Assembly: GCA_934474225.1 (NCBI GenBank)
Contig: CAKSLU010000005.1
Location: 21,686 to 85,685 of the forward strand
Reading direction: 5' to 3'
Length of the DNA stretch: 64,000 bases
DNA from: an uncultured Eubacteriales bacterium
Lineage (GTDB): Bacteria > Bacillota > Clostridia > Oscillospirales > CAG-272
The notes under the pieces were generated by a model. That model saw nothing but the letters and a program-made list of their open reading frames with translations, ran no database searches and was not told the origin of the DNA. The position numbers and the translations under genes are program-made. Position 1 is the first letter of the stretch. The number at the start of each line of letters is the position of its first letter. Below are positions 21,797 through 31,496 of this stretch, in pieces.

Positions 21797-22624
21797 TTAT
21801 CTGAAAATCGAGAAGGTTTGCGGATTGGACAGCAGAATGTACATCACCGGGGCGATGGCAATCACACTGTCAAAGCGGTCGAGCACGCCGCCGTGCCCGG
21901 GGAACAGATTGCCGTAATCCTTGATGCCGCTGTTCCGCTTGAAATAGGACGCAATCAGGTCGCCAAGCTGCGAAATGACCGAGAGCAGCGCGCCGCAGAT
22001 AAAGAGCGACAGCACATGCGGGCGCGCGACCTTGTAGAGGTTGGCATACAGCACGCCGCAGCCGACAAAGAGCAGCGCCGCCAGCAGCGTGCCGCCGACA
22101 GCCCCCTCCACCGTCTTCTTCGGGCTGACGGCGGGGATGAGTTTGTGCTTGCCGAAGAAATAGCCCGAGAAGTACGCAAAAATATCTGTGCCGAACGCCG
22201 TGACGACAATCATAATCAGCAGAAACAGCCCGTGCGCAAGGTCGCGCGCGGCAAGCAGGCAGGCAAAGCCGCTGGAAATGTACAATGTGCCGACCACCGC
22301 CTTGGCAACCTTGGAAAAATCGGATTTTTCACTGGTGAGCATCGCATGCGCCAGCATGTAAAAAGTGTACACATAGGTCACACCGAAAAAGAACATCCAG
22401 TGTCCGTTCAGATACCGCGCCATCAGCGGCGCGGCGACAGCCATGAGGTAGCTCGGCACGGCGAAGCCGTATGCCTTTTCAATCCCGATGCAGCGCAGAT
22501 ACTCAAACACGCCGACAAGCGCCAGCAGCACGATAGCCACCGAGAGCGCCGGGGTGTGCGACCAGATCAGAAGCGGAATCGCGACGGCAACCATGCAGGC
22601 GCCGGTGATGATTCTTGTCTTCAT
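21797..22624 (-). CDS. cdsA: Phosphatidate cytidylyltransferase (CDP-diglyceride synthase)
   Basis: 275 aa starting at ATG 22624, one base after uppS ends. Multiple membrane helices. The family signature is clear at the C-terminal end: SPKKTVEGAVGG, DLIASYFKRNSGIKDYGNLF and PGHGGVLDRFDS with the metal-binding acidic residues. It makes CDP-diacylglycerol from phosphatidate and CTP for phospholipid synthesis. Confidence 0.95.
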   Translation of the reverse strand: MKTRIITGACMVAVAIPLLIWSHTPALSVAIVLLALVGVFEYLRCIGIEKAYGFAVPSYLMAVAAPLMARYLNGHWMFFFGVTYVYTFYMLAHAMLTSEKSDFSKVAKAVVGTLYISSGFACLLAARDLAHGLFLLIMIVVTAFGTDIFAYFSGYFFGKHKLIPAVSPKKTVEGAVGGTLLAALLFVGCGVLYANLYKVARPHVLSLFICGALLSVISQLGDLIASYFKRNSGIKDYGNLFPGHGGVLDRFDSVIAIAPVMYILLSNPQTFSIFR

Positions 22625-22625
22625 G

Positions 22626-23351
22626 TCATACTCCTCCGTAGCGGCGTTTCCGCTTGTAAAAATCCGCAACGATGCGGTCAATCTCATGCGGCGTGAGGTC
22701 CGGCCAGAGCGTGTCCGTGAAGTACAGCTCGGCATATGCCGCCTGCCAGAGTAAGAAGTTGGACAGGCGGATGTCGCCGCCCGTGCGCACGATGAGGTCG
22801 GGGTCGGGGCAATGCGCCGTGTAGACAGCGCCCGAAATATCGTCCTCGGTGACATGCGTCTTCCCCGCCGCAATCAGCGTGTTGGCAGCATGCGCAATCT
22901 CGGCGCGCCCGCCGTAATTGAGCGCGATGTTGAGCAGCAGATCCTTGTCGCGCGAAATGCGCTCGACATTTTCAATCTTCGCCCGGAGCTTTGGCGGGAA
23001 GATGGACATGTCGCCGAGAAAAACTAAGTGAATGTTGTTCTCATCCATCGAGGCGACCGCATCGTCGATGTAATCCGACAGCAGTCCGAGAATCGCGTCC
23101 ACCTCATGTTTCGGCCGCTTCCAGTTCTCGGTGGAGAACGCATAGACGGTAATCATCTTCACGCCGATGTCGCCGCAATAGCGGATAATCTTTTTGAAGG
23201 TCTTCGCGCCGTTGACATGCCCGTACTCGCGCGGCATGGAGCGCTTTTTCGCCCATCTGCCGTTGCCGTCCATGATAAACGCGATATGCTTGAGGCGTTC
23301 GTCCACATGCGTGTGCGCCTTTGCGGGTTTTGCTTTGCCGAATAAAAACAT
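22626..23351 (-). CDS. uppS: Isoprenyl transferase (undecaprenyl diphosphate synthase)
   Basis: 241 aa. Start ATG 23351 follows GAGGA. The cis-prenyltransferase signature HIAFIMDGNGRWAKKR holds the catalytic Asp; ITVYAFSTENWKRP and the C-terminal DLIVRTGGDIRLSNFLLWQ and ELYFTDTLWPD complete it. It elongates farnesyl-PP with IPP to the C55 lipid carrier for peptidoglycan, so it uses the products of the MEP genes downstream in the same operon. Confidence 0.96.
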   Translation of the reverse strand: MFLFGKAKPAKAHTHVDERLKHIAFIMDGNGRWAKKRSMPREYGHVNGAKTFKKIIRYCGDIGVKMITVYAFSTENWKRPKHEVDAILGLLSDYIDDAVASMDENNIHLVFLGDMSIFPPKLRAKIENVERISRDKDLLLNIALNYGGRAEIAHAANTLIAAGKTHVTEDDISGAVYTAHCPDPDLIVRTGGDIRLSNFLLWQAAYAELYFTDTLWPDLTPHEIDRIVADFYKRKRRYGGV

Positions 23352-23437
23352 CGTCTGTCCTCGCTTTACCGAAAATGCCGGAAAATCGCAGAAAGGGACT
23401 GCCGCACGCAAATGCCAATGCGACAGCCCCGAAACTG

Positions 23438-23992
23438 TTAGATTGCCATGATTTCCTTGTCTTTTTCTGCGGAAATCGTGTCAACCTCTTTGATAAACTT
23501 GTCGGTGAGGTCCTGCACCAGCTTGTCGCTTGCCTTGACCTCGTCCTCGGTCATGTCGCCGTCCTTCTTCATCGCCTTGGTCTTGTCGTTGGCCTCGCGG
23601 CGGACATTGCGGATGGCAACCTTTGCTTCCTCGCAGAGCTTGGCGACCTGCTTGGTCAGCTCTTTTCTGCGCTCCTCGGTCGGCTGCGGGAAGGCAAGGC
23701 GGATGACCTTACCGTCGTTTTGCGGCGTCAGCCCGATGTCGGAGGCGAGAATCGCCTTCTCGATATTCTTCAGCGTGGACGCATCCCAGGGGGAAATCAC
23801 CAGCGTGCGGGGATCGGGAACCTGAATGGCAGCCATCTGCGTAATCGGCGTGGGTGTGCCGTAATAATCGACGGCGACGCGCGACAGTACCTCGGGGTTT
23901 GCCTTGCCGGCGCGAACCGTGTTGAGGTTCTGGTGCAGCGACTCGATTGACTTTTTCATCTTGTGTTCAAATTCTTTGGTATCCAGTTTCAT
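23438..23992 (-). CDS. frr: Ribosome recycling factor
   Basis: 184 aa, exactly family size. Conserved LNTVRAGKANPEVLSRVAVD, YYGTPTPITQMA, DPRTLVISPWD and NDGKVIRLAFPQPTEERRKE. It splits post-termination ribosomes with EF-G. It is 21 bases after pyrH, the classic order. Confidence 0.97.
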   Translation of the reverse strand: MKLDTKEFEHKMKKSIESLHQNLNTVRAGKANPEVLSRVAVDYYGTPTPITQMAAIQVPDPRTLVISPWDASTLKNIEKAILASDIGLTPQNDGKVIRLAFPQPTEERRKELTKQVAKLCEEAKVAIRNVRREANDKTKAMKKDGDMTEDEVKASDKLVQDLTDKFIKEVDTISAEKDKEIMAI

Positions 23993-24013
23993 TGTCTTAT
24001 ATCCTTTCCGAAT

Positions 24014-24721
24014 TTATTTTACAATCGTACCGATTTCTTCGCCCGTGACGGCACGATAGATGTTCTCGGGGTCGTCCAGCCCGAAGACCAGAATCGGGAT
24101 GTGGTTGTCCATGCAGAAGGAGGTCGCCGTGGAGTCCATGGCGGCAAGCCCGCGGGAGAGGATCTCCTGATAGGTGATGGCGTCAATCTTGGTTGCCGTC
24201 TTGTCCACGCGCGGGTCTGCGGTGTACACGCCGTCGATGTTCTTGGCGAGCAGCACGACATCCGCATTGATTTCAGCCGCGCGGAGCACGGCGGCGGTGT
24301 CAGTGGAGAAATACGGCGAACCAAGCCCGCAGCCGAAAATCACGACGCGCCCCTTTTCGAGGTGACGGACGGCGCGCGCGCGGATGTACGGCTCTGCCAT
24401 CGCGCGCATCTCAATGGCGGTCATCACGCGGGTGGTGATGCCTGCGCGCTCAAAGGCATCCTGCAGCGCCAATGCGTTGATGGCGGTCGCCAGCATGCCC
24501 ATGTGGTCGGCGCGGACGCGATCCATGTTCACGCCCTGTCTGCCGCGCCAGATATTGCCCGCGCCGACGATGACGCCGACCTCGACGCCCGCCTCGACGC
24601 ACTTTTTGATAACCTTTGCAATCTCGTCGATAAATGCGTGGTTGTAAATGCCCTGTGCATCGCGCGCCAGTGCCTCGCCCGAGAGCTTGAGCAGCACGCG
24701 CTTATACTTTACTTCTGCCAT
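24014..24721 (-). CDS. pyrH: UMP kinase
   Basis: 235 aa. Amino-acid-kinase fold with KRVLLKLSGEALARD, VGAGNIWRGRQG, ADHMGMLATAINALALQD, and VIFGCGLGSPYFSTDTAA. It phosphorylates UMP to UDP and forms a hexamer regulated by GTP/UTP. First gene of the operon running to ispG, with GGAAAGGA ahead of ATG 24721. Confidence 0.97.
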   Translation of the reverse strand: MAEVKYKRVLLKLSGEALARDAQGIYNHAFIDEIAKVIKKCVEAGVEVGVIVGAGNIWRGRQGVNMDRVRADHMGMLATAINALALQDAFERAGITTRVMTAIEMRAMAEPYIRARAVRHLEKGRVVIFGCGLGSPYFSTDTAAVLRAAEINADVVLLAKNIDGVYTADPRVDKTATKIDAITYQEILSRGLAAMDSTATSFCMDNHIPILVFGLDDPENIYRAVTGEEIGTIVK

Positions 24722-24760
24722 AATGAAGTCCTTTCCGATGAAACATTTTCACACACATCT

Positions 24761-24789
24761 ATTTTATACGATACTTTGCGATTTGTAAA
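24761..24789 (-). promoter_or_regulatory. Promoter of the pyrH-frr-uppS-cdsA-dxr-rseP-ispG operon
   Basis: TTTACA (24784-24789) and TAAAAT (24761-24766), spacer 17 bp, about 40 bases before pyrH. Since rpsB-tsf is elsewhere in this genome, this operon needs its own promoter and this is the only good one in the gap. Confidence 0.7.
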
Positions 24790-24833
24790 CCTTTTTTTGC
24801 AGATATGCGAAAAAACCTTGCGGGGGAGCGTTT

Positions 24834-25210
24834 GGCTCCCCTGTGTAAGGGGAGCTGTCAACGAAGTTGACTGAGGGGTTGTACCTTTACCGTGTAACAA
24901 TCCCTCCGTCATGCTCCGCATGACACCTCCCTTTACACAAGGGAGGCGAAGATAGAGCGGCGGGAGCGAGCCCCCGCCCTACGGGTGTGCAAAGATTTTT
25001 CGCGTACCTGTAGGGACCGGCGTCCCCGACGGTCCGTTTTTGCTTTGGCATGGGCGGGTCGTCGAGGGCGCCGACCCCTACCGGATAGGAGCGTGTTTTC
25101 GGCTCCCCTGTGTAAGGGAAGCTGGCGCGCGAGCGCCTGAGGGGTTGTTTTTGCTTTGTAACAATCCCTCCGCCGCCGTCCGGCGGCACCTCCCTTTACC
25201 GGGGGGAGGC
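24834..25210. repeat. Composite of intergenic repeat modules A-C-B-A
   Basis: Module A at 24834-24947 (GGCTCCCCTGTGTAAGGGGA ... AACAATCCCTC ... AAGGGAGGC), module C at about 24955-24985 (GCGGGAGCGAGCCCCCGCCC), module B at 25009-25085 (CTGTAGGGACCGGCGT ... GCGCCGACCCCTACCGG), then a second A at 25101-25210 that touches the polC stop. Each module is bounded by inverted repeats. No gene is present. Modules with the same order recur at 46.6-47.1 kb. Confidence 0.85.
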
Positions 25211-28200
25211 TCAGAAGAACGTATACTGATTCGTTTCGCTGAGGTTTTTCAGCGCGCCGCTCTGCGAGAGAATCTCAATGACGCTCTTGTTCAGCTTGGC
25301 GCGTTCGCGCAATTCCTCAATCGAGAAAAACTCGCCGTCGGCGCGCGCCTCGACAATCTTCTGCGCCGCGCCCTCGCCAAGCCCGCCGAGCGCCGCGAAA
25401 GGCAGACGAATCTTGCCGTTTTCGGGCAGGAACGCGGTGGCGTCCGACTTATAGAGGTCGACCGGCAGGAAGACCACGCCGCGCGCCAGCGCCTCGCGTG
25501 CCAGCGACAGCGCCGTGACGGTTTCTGCCTCCTTCTGCGTGGCGTCCGGCTTTTTGGACAGCTCCTCAATGGTGGCGCTGACCGCACCTCTGCCGCGCAT
25601 GACGATGTCGCCGTCAAAGCCGCCCGGCGCAACCGTGAAGTACGCCGCATAAAACTCCATCGGATAGTAAATCTTGTACCACGCAAGGCGAATCGCGCTC
25701 ATGACATACGCCGCAGCGTGCGCCTTCGGGAACATGTATTTGATTTTCTTGCAGGAGGCGATGTACCACTCGGGCACATCGTGCTTCAGCATTTCTTCCT
25801 CCCACTCGGGCTTGACGCCCTTGCCCTTTCGCACCGCCTCCATGATGTCAAACGAGAGCTTGTTTTCCAGCCCGTGGCGAATGAGGTAGAGCATGATGCC
25901 GTCGCGTGTACCCACAACTTCGGAAATCGTGCAGGTGCCCGCCTTGATGAGGTCCTGCGCGTTGCCGAGCCACACATCCGTGCCATGCGTCAGCCCCGAA
26001 ATCTGAAGGAGGTCGGCGAAAGTCTTCGGCTTCGCGTCCTCAAGCACGCCCTGGATGAAGCGCGTGCCCATCTCGGGCAGCCCCAGCGTGCCGAGGTTGC
26101 AGCCGATGTCGTCCGGCGTGACGCCGAGCGGCGCGCAGCTCTCAAACAGCTCGTAGGCGGCGCGGTCGTTCATCTTCACATCCATGACGCTCGTGTGCGT
26201 GTAGCGCTCGAGCATCTTATATTTGGTCGGCATATCGTGTCCAAGCTCGTCCAGCTTCAGAATGGTATCGTGCAGATACGAGAACTGGAAGTGCGTGGTG
26301 ACGATGTTGGAATTGGGGTCGTCGGCCGGGTGCTGCACCGGCGAGAAGTCGTAGATGCTGTACTCCTTCGGCACGACGATGATGCCGCCGGGGTGCTGCC
26401 CCGTGGTGCGCTTGACGCCGACGCAGCCCGCGATCAGGCGATCCGCATCCGCGCGGCAGAGCGCGATGCCCTTTTCCTCGAGATATTTTGAGACAAAGCC
26501 GAACGCCGTCTTCGACGCCAGCGTGCCGATCGTCCCCGCGCGGAAGACGTTTTCGCTGCCGAACAGCTCCTCGGTGTACTTATGCACCTTGCCCTGCACA
26601 TCGCCCGAGAAGTTGAGGTCGATATCCGGCGACTTGTCGCCGAAGAAGCCGAGGAAGGTTTCAAACGGGATATCGTGCCCGTCGCCGCGCAGCGGACTGC
26701 CGCAGACCGGGCAGATTTTGTCCGGCAGGTCAAAGCCCGAGCCCACCGAGCCGTCGGTGAAGAACTCGCTGTACTTGCACTTCGGGCAGACATAGTGCGG
26801 CGGCAGCGGGTTGACCTCGGAGATGCCCGCCATCGACGCGACGAAGGACGAGCCGACCGAGCCGCGCGAGCCGACGAGGTAGCCCTGGCTCTCGCTGTAG
26901 GACACCAGCTTCTGTGCGATGATGTACAGCACGGCAAAGCCGTGTTTGATGATCGAGTCCAGTTCTTTTTCAAGTCTGGCGGACACGATTTCGGGCAACT
27001 CGTCGCCGTAGAGCGCGCGGGCATGCTCCCAGCACATCCGCTGCAAATCCTCCTCCGCGCCCTCCATGTTCGGCGTGTAGGTGCCCTTCGGAATCGGGCG
27101 GATCTCCTCAATCATGTCGCTGATTCGATTTGTATTTTCAACGACCACCTCATAGGCGGTCTCTTCCCCGAGGTAGGCAAACTCCTCGAGCATCTCCTCG
27201 GTGGTGCGCAGGTACAGCCCGACATCCTTGTCCGCGTCCGAGAACTTCATGCCGGAGAGCAGAATCTTGCGATAGATTTCATCCTCTTTGTTCATGAAGT
27301 GCGCGTCGCAGGTGGCAACGACCGGCTTGCCGAGCTTTTTGCCCAGCGCGACGATTTTGCGGTTAAGCTCGCGCAGCCCCTCGTCGTCCGCGACCTTGCC
27401 CTCCGCGACAAGAAAGCGGTTGTTGCAGATCGGCTGAATCTCCAGGTAGTCATAGAACGAGGCAATGCGCTCGATTTCGTCCTGCGGCAGCCCGTCCAGC
27501 ACCGCGCGGAACAGCTCGCCCGCCTCGCAGGCAGAGCCGATGATGAGCCCGTCGCGGTACTGCTCCAACACGGTCTTTGGGATGCGGGGATTGCGGCGGT
27601 AGTATTGCAGATAGCTCATCGAGATGAGGCGGTAGAGGTTTTTCAGCCCGACGAGGTTTTTGACCAAAATAATCTGGTGATAGGTGCGCAGATTCAGCGG
27701 GTCGGCGCTCGACTTCATGACCTCGTTGATGCGCCCGAGGTCGGAGATGCCCTCGTTCATCAGCTGCTCGGACATCTTGAAGTAGATCATCGCCAGCATC
27801 TCCGCATCGTCGCAGGCGCGGTGGTGGTTGAAGTCGCCGAGGCCGTAATGCTCGGCGAGGATGTCCAGTTTGTGCTTTTTGAGGTCGGGGTTGGCAAAGC
27901 GGGAGAGCGCAACCGTGTCGAGATAGGGATTGGTGAACGGAATCTTCAGCTTCTCGGCGGCGGCGCGGATGAAACTCGTATCGAAGTTTGCGTTGTGCGC
28001 AATCAGCAGCCGGTCGCCCGCAAATTCGAGGAAGGCGGGGATGGCCTTGTCGATCTTCGGCGCGTCCGCCACCATCTCGTCGGTGATGCCGGTCAGCTCG
28101 GTAATTTTTTCGGGAATCGGCATCTCGGGATTGACAAAGGTGTTGAAACGGTCCAGCACCTTGCCCGCGCGGATGCGCACCGCGCCGATTTCGGTGATGC

Positions 28201-29584
28201 CGCAGTTTGCCACCGAGAGACCGGTGGTCTCAATGTCGAAGACGATAAACTCGCTGTCCAGCCGTTCGGCGCACTTGCCGTAGAGCGCGCGGGCAGTGTC
28301 GTCCACGAAGTAGGCCTCCATGCCGTAGATGACCTTGACGCCGCCCTGCTTTTCGGCGGCGAGCATCATCTCGGGGAAGGACTGCACATTGCCGTGGTCG
28401 GTGATGGCGATGGCGGGATGTCCCCAGCGCTTTGCCGTGGCAATCGCGTCGGCGGAGTCAATAATGGCGTCCATCTGCGACATGACGCTGTGCATGTGCA
28501 ACTCCACGCGTTTTTTCTCGGCACGGTCGGCGCGCAGCACGGCTTTGATCTCCATGATGTGCTGCGGGCGCATGATGTTCTCGCCGAGGAAGTCGTCACT
28601 GCGCACGCGCCCGTAGACGGCATAGCATTTGCCGACCTTCATATCGCCGACAAAGCCTGCCTCCTCCTTCAAAAACGCGGCGCGCAGATAAATGGACGAG
28701 TCGCCGTCCGTGATGCCGATGGTGACATTGGTTTTGTCGCCGCGGCGCGTGTCCTTGGTCTCGATGGAATAGACCTTGCCCATCACCATGACGCTGCCGA
28801 CGCGGGATTGCAGCGTGCGGATCGCCGTCGGCGCGCTGAAGGTGAATTCGTCGCCGAGAATCTGCTTCGGCTCGCTTGTGTCAAAGGTCATGCAGCCGCT
28901 GGTGAACAGGTTGTCCCCCAGCTGCGCGGCGTCGTGCTCCTCCTTTGAAATGGTGGCGACGACGGGACCGCGCGGTGCTTTCTCCTCCGCAGCGGGCGCT
29001 TTGCGCGGCATGTCCCGCTCGGCGGCAAGCGCGCGGCGGACATCGTCGTCCATGCGGCGCAGTTCATCGTCAAAGACCTGCCGCCGCATGCTCTGCACCT
29101 CGGCGGCGTCGCCCTCCTTGATTTCCACCTTGTAGTCCAGCCCGAACTCGCTCTTGATGATGCCGGCAATGACATCGGCGGTGTGCGCCGCATCGAGAAT
29201 GCCGATGCCGCCCATGCCGAACGGAATGCCGATCTCAATCTTGCCGTCGCCGACGCGGACATCCGCATAGCCGAAAAAGCCCCTCGAAACCGTGCCGACG
29301 CGCTCGGTCTCGAGCAGGACTGCGGGGATATAGGACTTGTCAAACAGCTCTGCCGGGTAATGCGGCAGAATGCGCATGGAGTTCAGCCGATAGGCGGCGG
29401 CAATGCCGCCCTCGACGGCGTAAAGCTCCTTTTTGTCGATAAGCACGGGAAAGTCGGCGCGAATCTCCGCCATGCGGAGCGCCTTGTCGGCGCGCAGCGA
29501 AACCTGCGTCGCCGCATCCAGCCATGCGCGCTCCCGCGCGGAGGGGGTGTATTTCTCGAATATCTCCAGAATCGTCTTTGCCAT
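25211..29584 (-). CDS. polC: PolC-type DNA polymerase III alpha subunit
   Basis: 1457 aa, full length for Gram-positive PolC. Order: N-terminal domains (residues 1-220), OB fold around 225-340, PHP domain (RVELHMHSVMSQMDA) split by an inserted DnaQ-like proofreading exonuclease (FIVFDIETTGLSV, near residue 450), the second PHP part, then the polymerase (LVGSRGSVGSSFVASMAGIS; a zinc-type CPKC ... CPVCG; ETFLGFFGDKSPDIDLNFSG; QHPGGIIVVP) and C-terminal HhH. It is the replicative polymerase of low-GC Gram-positive lineages. Here it lies upstream of pyrH rather than after ispG, separated by repeats. Confidence 0.98.
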   Translation of the reverse strand: MAKTILEIFEKYTPSARERAWLDAATQVSLRADKALRMAEIRADFPVLIDKKELYAVEGGIAAAYRLNSMRILPHYPAELFDKSYIPAVLLETERVGTVSRGFFGYADVRVGDGKIEIGIPFGMGGIGILDAAHTADVIAGIIKSEFGLDYKVEIKEGDAAEVQSMRRQVFDDELRRMDDDVRRALAAERDMPRKAPAAEEKAPRGPVVATISKEEHDAAQLGDNLFTSGCMTFDTSEPKQILGDEFTFSAPTAIRTLQSRVGSVMVMGKVYSIETKDTRRGDKTNVTIGITDGDSSIYLRAAFLKEEAGFVGDMKVGKCYAVYGRVRSDDFLGENIMRPQHIMEIKAVLRADRAEKKRVELHMHSVMSQMDAIIDSADAIATAKRWGHPAIAITDHGNVQSFPEMMLAAEKQGGVKVIYGMEAYFVDDTARALYGKCAERLDSEFIVFDIETTGLSVANCGITEIGAVRIRAGKVLDRFNTFVNPEMPIPEKITELTGITDEMVADAPKIDKAIPAFLEFAGDRLLIAHNANFDTSFIRAAAEKLKIPFTNPYLDTVALSRFANPDLKKHKLDILAEHYGLGDFNHHRACDDAEMLAMIYFKMSEQLMNEGISDLGRINEVMKSSADPLNLRTYHQIILVKNLVGLKNLYRLISMSYLQYYRRNPRIPKTVLEQYRDGLIIGSACEAGELFRAVLDGLPQDEIERIASFYDYLEIQPICNNRFLVAEGKVADDEGLRELNRKIVALGKKLGKPVVATCDAHFMNKEDEIYRKILLSGMKFSDADKDVGLYLRTTEEMLEEFAYLGEETAYEVVVENTNRISDMIEEIRPIPKGTYTPNMEGAEEDLQRMCWEHARALYGDELPEIVSARLEKELDSIIKHGFAVLYIIAQKLVSYSESQGYLVGSRGSVGSSFVASMAGISEVNPLPPHYVCPKCKYSEFFTDGSVGSGFDLPDKICPVCGSPLRGDGHDIPFETFLGFFGDKSPDIDLNFSGDVQGKVHKYTEELFGSENVFRAGTIGTLASKTAFGFVSKYLEEKGIALCRADADRLIAGCVGVKRTTGQHPGGIIVVPKEYSIYDFSPVQHPADDPNSNIVTTHFQFSYLHDTILKLDELGHDMPTKYKMLERYTHTSVMDVKMNDRAAYELFESCAPLGVTPDDIGCNLGTLGLPEMGTRFIQGVLEDAKPKTFADLLQISGLTHGTDVWLGNAQDLIKAGTCTISEVVGTRDGIMLYLIRHGLENKLSFDIMEAVRKGKGVKPEWEEEMLKHDVPEWYIASCKKIKYMFPKAHAAAYVMSAIRLAWYKIYYPMEFYAAYFTVAPGGFDGDIVMRGRGAVSATIEELSKKPDATQKEAETVTALSLAREALARGVVFLPVDLYKSDATAFLPENGKIRLPFAALGGLGEGAAQKIVEARADGEFFSIEELRERAKLNKSVIEILSQSGALKNLSETNQYTFF

Positions 29585-29595
29585 TGCTCTACCGC

Positions 29596-30477
29596 TTACT
29601 TAATGAAATTGACGGCGCCGTGCAGGTTGCGGATGTGCACCGCGCCCTCCGTGCGCCTGTATTCGCCGTCCAGCGACCAGGCGGTCGGCTCGGCGGGGGT
29701 CACCACAAGTTCGGACGCCTTGAAAAACTCAAAGCGGTCGTTGTCAAAGCGGCTGTTTGTGAGCGAATTGATAATCGTGCTGAGGTCGCCGAGCATCTTC
29801 GGCATCTTGATGAGCAGCACCTCAAACATGCCGTCGTTTAAGGAGACCAGCTCATCCTTCAACTTGACAATGCCGCCGAACGAGGTGGAGTTGGCAACGG
29901 CGCCGAACACATATTCGCCCGAAAGCTCCCGCCCGTCGGCGACGAGCTTCACATGATAGGGCTTGATGCTGCCGAGGTCCTTGATGCCCTCAAAGACATA
30001 GGCGGCGTGACCGAACACATTCTTCACATCCTGCGGTGCGTTGTAGGACGCCGCGGTAAATGCGCCGAAGGAGGCGACATAGGTAAAATAGCTGTCGTCA
30101 AATTCGCCGACATCCAACGGCAGCGGCATGCTGTCCGCAATGGCGTGCGCCGCTTTTTTGATGTCGGCGGGGATGCCCATGCTGGAGGCAAAATCGTTGG
30201 TGCTGCCGCAGGGAATATACCCGAGCGGAATGGTCACGCCCGCATTCAGCATGCCGCTGATGGTCTCGTTGAGCGTGCCGTCGCCGCCGCAGCAGACGAT
30301 GCGGTCAAAGTCGCCGCCGTGCGCGGCAAATTCCGCCGCGTCGCCGCGCCGTCCGGTTACCATCACGGTGGTGGCAAAGCCGCCCGCCGAAAAGATGGAG
30401 ATGACATCCAACAGATGCGGGCGCAGGCGCTTGGTCCCCGCCACGGGATTGACAATCATCAATAACTTTTTTTCCAT
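29596..30477 (-). CDS. Diacylglycerol kinase family lipid kinase (YegS/DgkB-like)
   Basis: 293 aa, start ATG 30477 after GGAGGTTGT. Conserved KLLMIVNPVAGTKRLRP, CCGGDGTLNETISGML (nucleotide-binding GGDGT), and LGYIPCGSTNDFASS. The C-terminal beta domain is typical. It phosphorylates diacylglycerol or a related lipid to recycle it into phospholipid, or makes a lipid phosphate. It is 11 bases upstream of polC and likely co-transcribed. Confidence 0.93.
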   Translation of the reverse strand: MEKKLLMIVNPVAGTKRLRPHLLDVISIFSAGGFATTVMVTGRRGDAAEFAAHGGDFDRIVCCGGDGTLNETISGMLNAGVTIPLGYIPCGSTNDFASSMGIPADIKKAAHAIADSMPLPLDVGEFDDSYFTYVASFGAFTAASYNAPQDVKNVFGHAAYVFEGIKDLGSIKPYHVKLVADGRELSGEYVFGAVANSTSFGGIVKLKDELVSLNDGMFEVLLIKMPKMLGDLSTIINSLTNSRFDNDRFEFFKASELVVTPAEPTAWSLDGEYRRTEGAVHIRNLHGAVNFIK

Positions 30478-30554
30478 GTCACAACCTCCGATAATCGGAT
30501 TCTTCTTCACAGTATATCATAAAATTCATTTTTCGACAATGACCTTGCAGAAAA

Positions 30555-31352
30555 TCAGTCGGCGGGCGCCGCCTCGTCGAGCAGCAGGGCGACCTGCGTG
30601 ATAAACTTCTGCGGGTCGCGGTGCTGCGCAGGCCCCTCGATGTAGATGTGGCGGAACACGCCGCTTATGGCAAGCCCGCGCGCCGCCGCCTCGGCAAGCA
30701 GCCGCGCATGCATGGCGGGCAGTCCCGCATAGTCGCCGTGCAGTGTGCAAAGCAGGGCGGGCTGCGGCGCGAGGACGCGCACATATTCGCCGGTGCTGCC
30801 CGCCGGAATCGCGATGCAGTAGGTGGAGAGGGCGGGGTCACTCACCGGGAACTCGGTGAAGAACATGCGTCTGCCCGTATCCGAGCCGTACTGCCGCATG
30901 GCGGCGGGAATCACATCGCGCAGCTGTTCCTTGCGTTCTTCGACCGTGGCCGCGCGCAGGGTGCGCGCATAGACGGTCACATCGGGCAGTGTGACACGCT
31001 TCGGCGTCGTTTCCGCATTGTCAAGGCGGACGCGCAGCTTTTCAATGCTGAGATTCAGTTCGTCGCGCATGGCTTCCAGCCGCGCGATCAGCGGCACGAG
31101 GTCGGTCTCGTCCGCGAAATAGGCGCGAATCTCATCGAGCGACAGCCCGAGATTCTGAAAAATGCGGACAGAGCGGATGCGCGTGAGCGTGTCGGTGGTG
31201 TAATAGCGGTTGCCCGACAGCCCTTCCTTGACATCCGGGGCAATCAGCCCGCGGTCCTCGTAATTCAGAATCATGCGCCGCGTCAGCCCGAGCGCCGCGG
31301 CGACCTCGCCGATGGAAAGCAATTGTGCCTTTGCAGGGGGAATCTTTTTCAT
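30555..31352 (-). CDS. MerR-family transcriptional activator with GyrI/BmrR-like effector domain
   Basis: 265 aa, start ATG 31352 after GGAG. The MerR HTH (LLSIGEVAAALGLTRRMILN, YEDRGLIAPD) is followed by a coiled coil (residues about 95-125) and a C-terminal effector domain of the GyrI-like type (residues about 140-260) suited to binding amphipathic compounds. No metal-binding cysteines. Divergent from the lipoprotein gene at 31497. The target may be its own promoter or that gene. Confidence 0.85.
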   Translation of the reverse strand: MKKIPPAKAQLLSIGEVAAALGLTRRMILNYEDRGLIAPDVKEGLSGNRYYTTDTLTRIRSVRIFQNLGLSLDEIRAYFADETDLVPLIARLEAMRDELNLSIEKLRVRLDNAETTPKRVTLPDVTVYARTLRAATVEERKEQLRDVIPAAMRQYGSDTGRRMFFTEFPVSDPALSTYCIAIPAGSTGEYVRVLAPQPALLCTLHGDYAGLPAMHARLLAEAAARGLAISGVFRHIYIEGPAQHRDPQKFITQVALLLDEAAPAD

Positions 31353-31403
31353 CTTTTTTCTCCGAACCTCTTGCATCGTACACCGATGTACGGTATATGA
31401 TAC

Positions 31404-31432
31404 AGTATAGCAGATTCCGATGCACATTGCAA
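31404..31432 (-). promoter_or_regulatory. Promoter of the MerR-type gene with a nearby dyad
   Basis: TTGCAA (31427-31432), TATACT (31404-31409), spacer 17 bp. Between it and the gene an imperfect palindrome CGTACACCGATGTACG (31377-31392) could bind the MerR dimer; its position after the start site would fit repression rather than the usual spacer-twisting activation. Confidence 0.55.
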
Positions 31433-31496
31433 GCGAGAATTTCGCCGCGGCACGACATCTGCGGATAAACTTTTTTCTTTTCAAGGAGACAGACTC

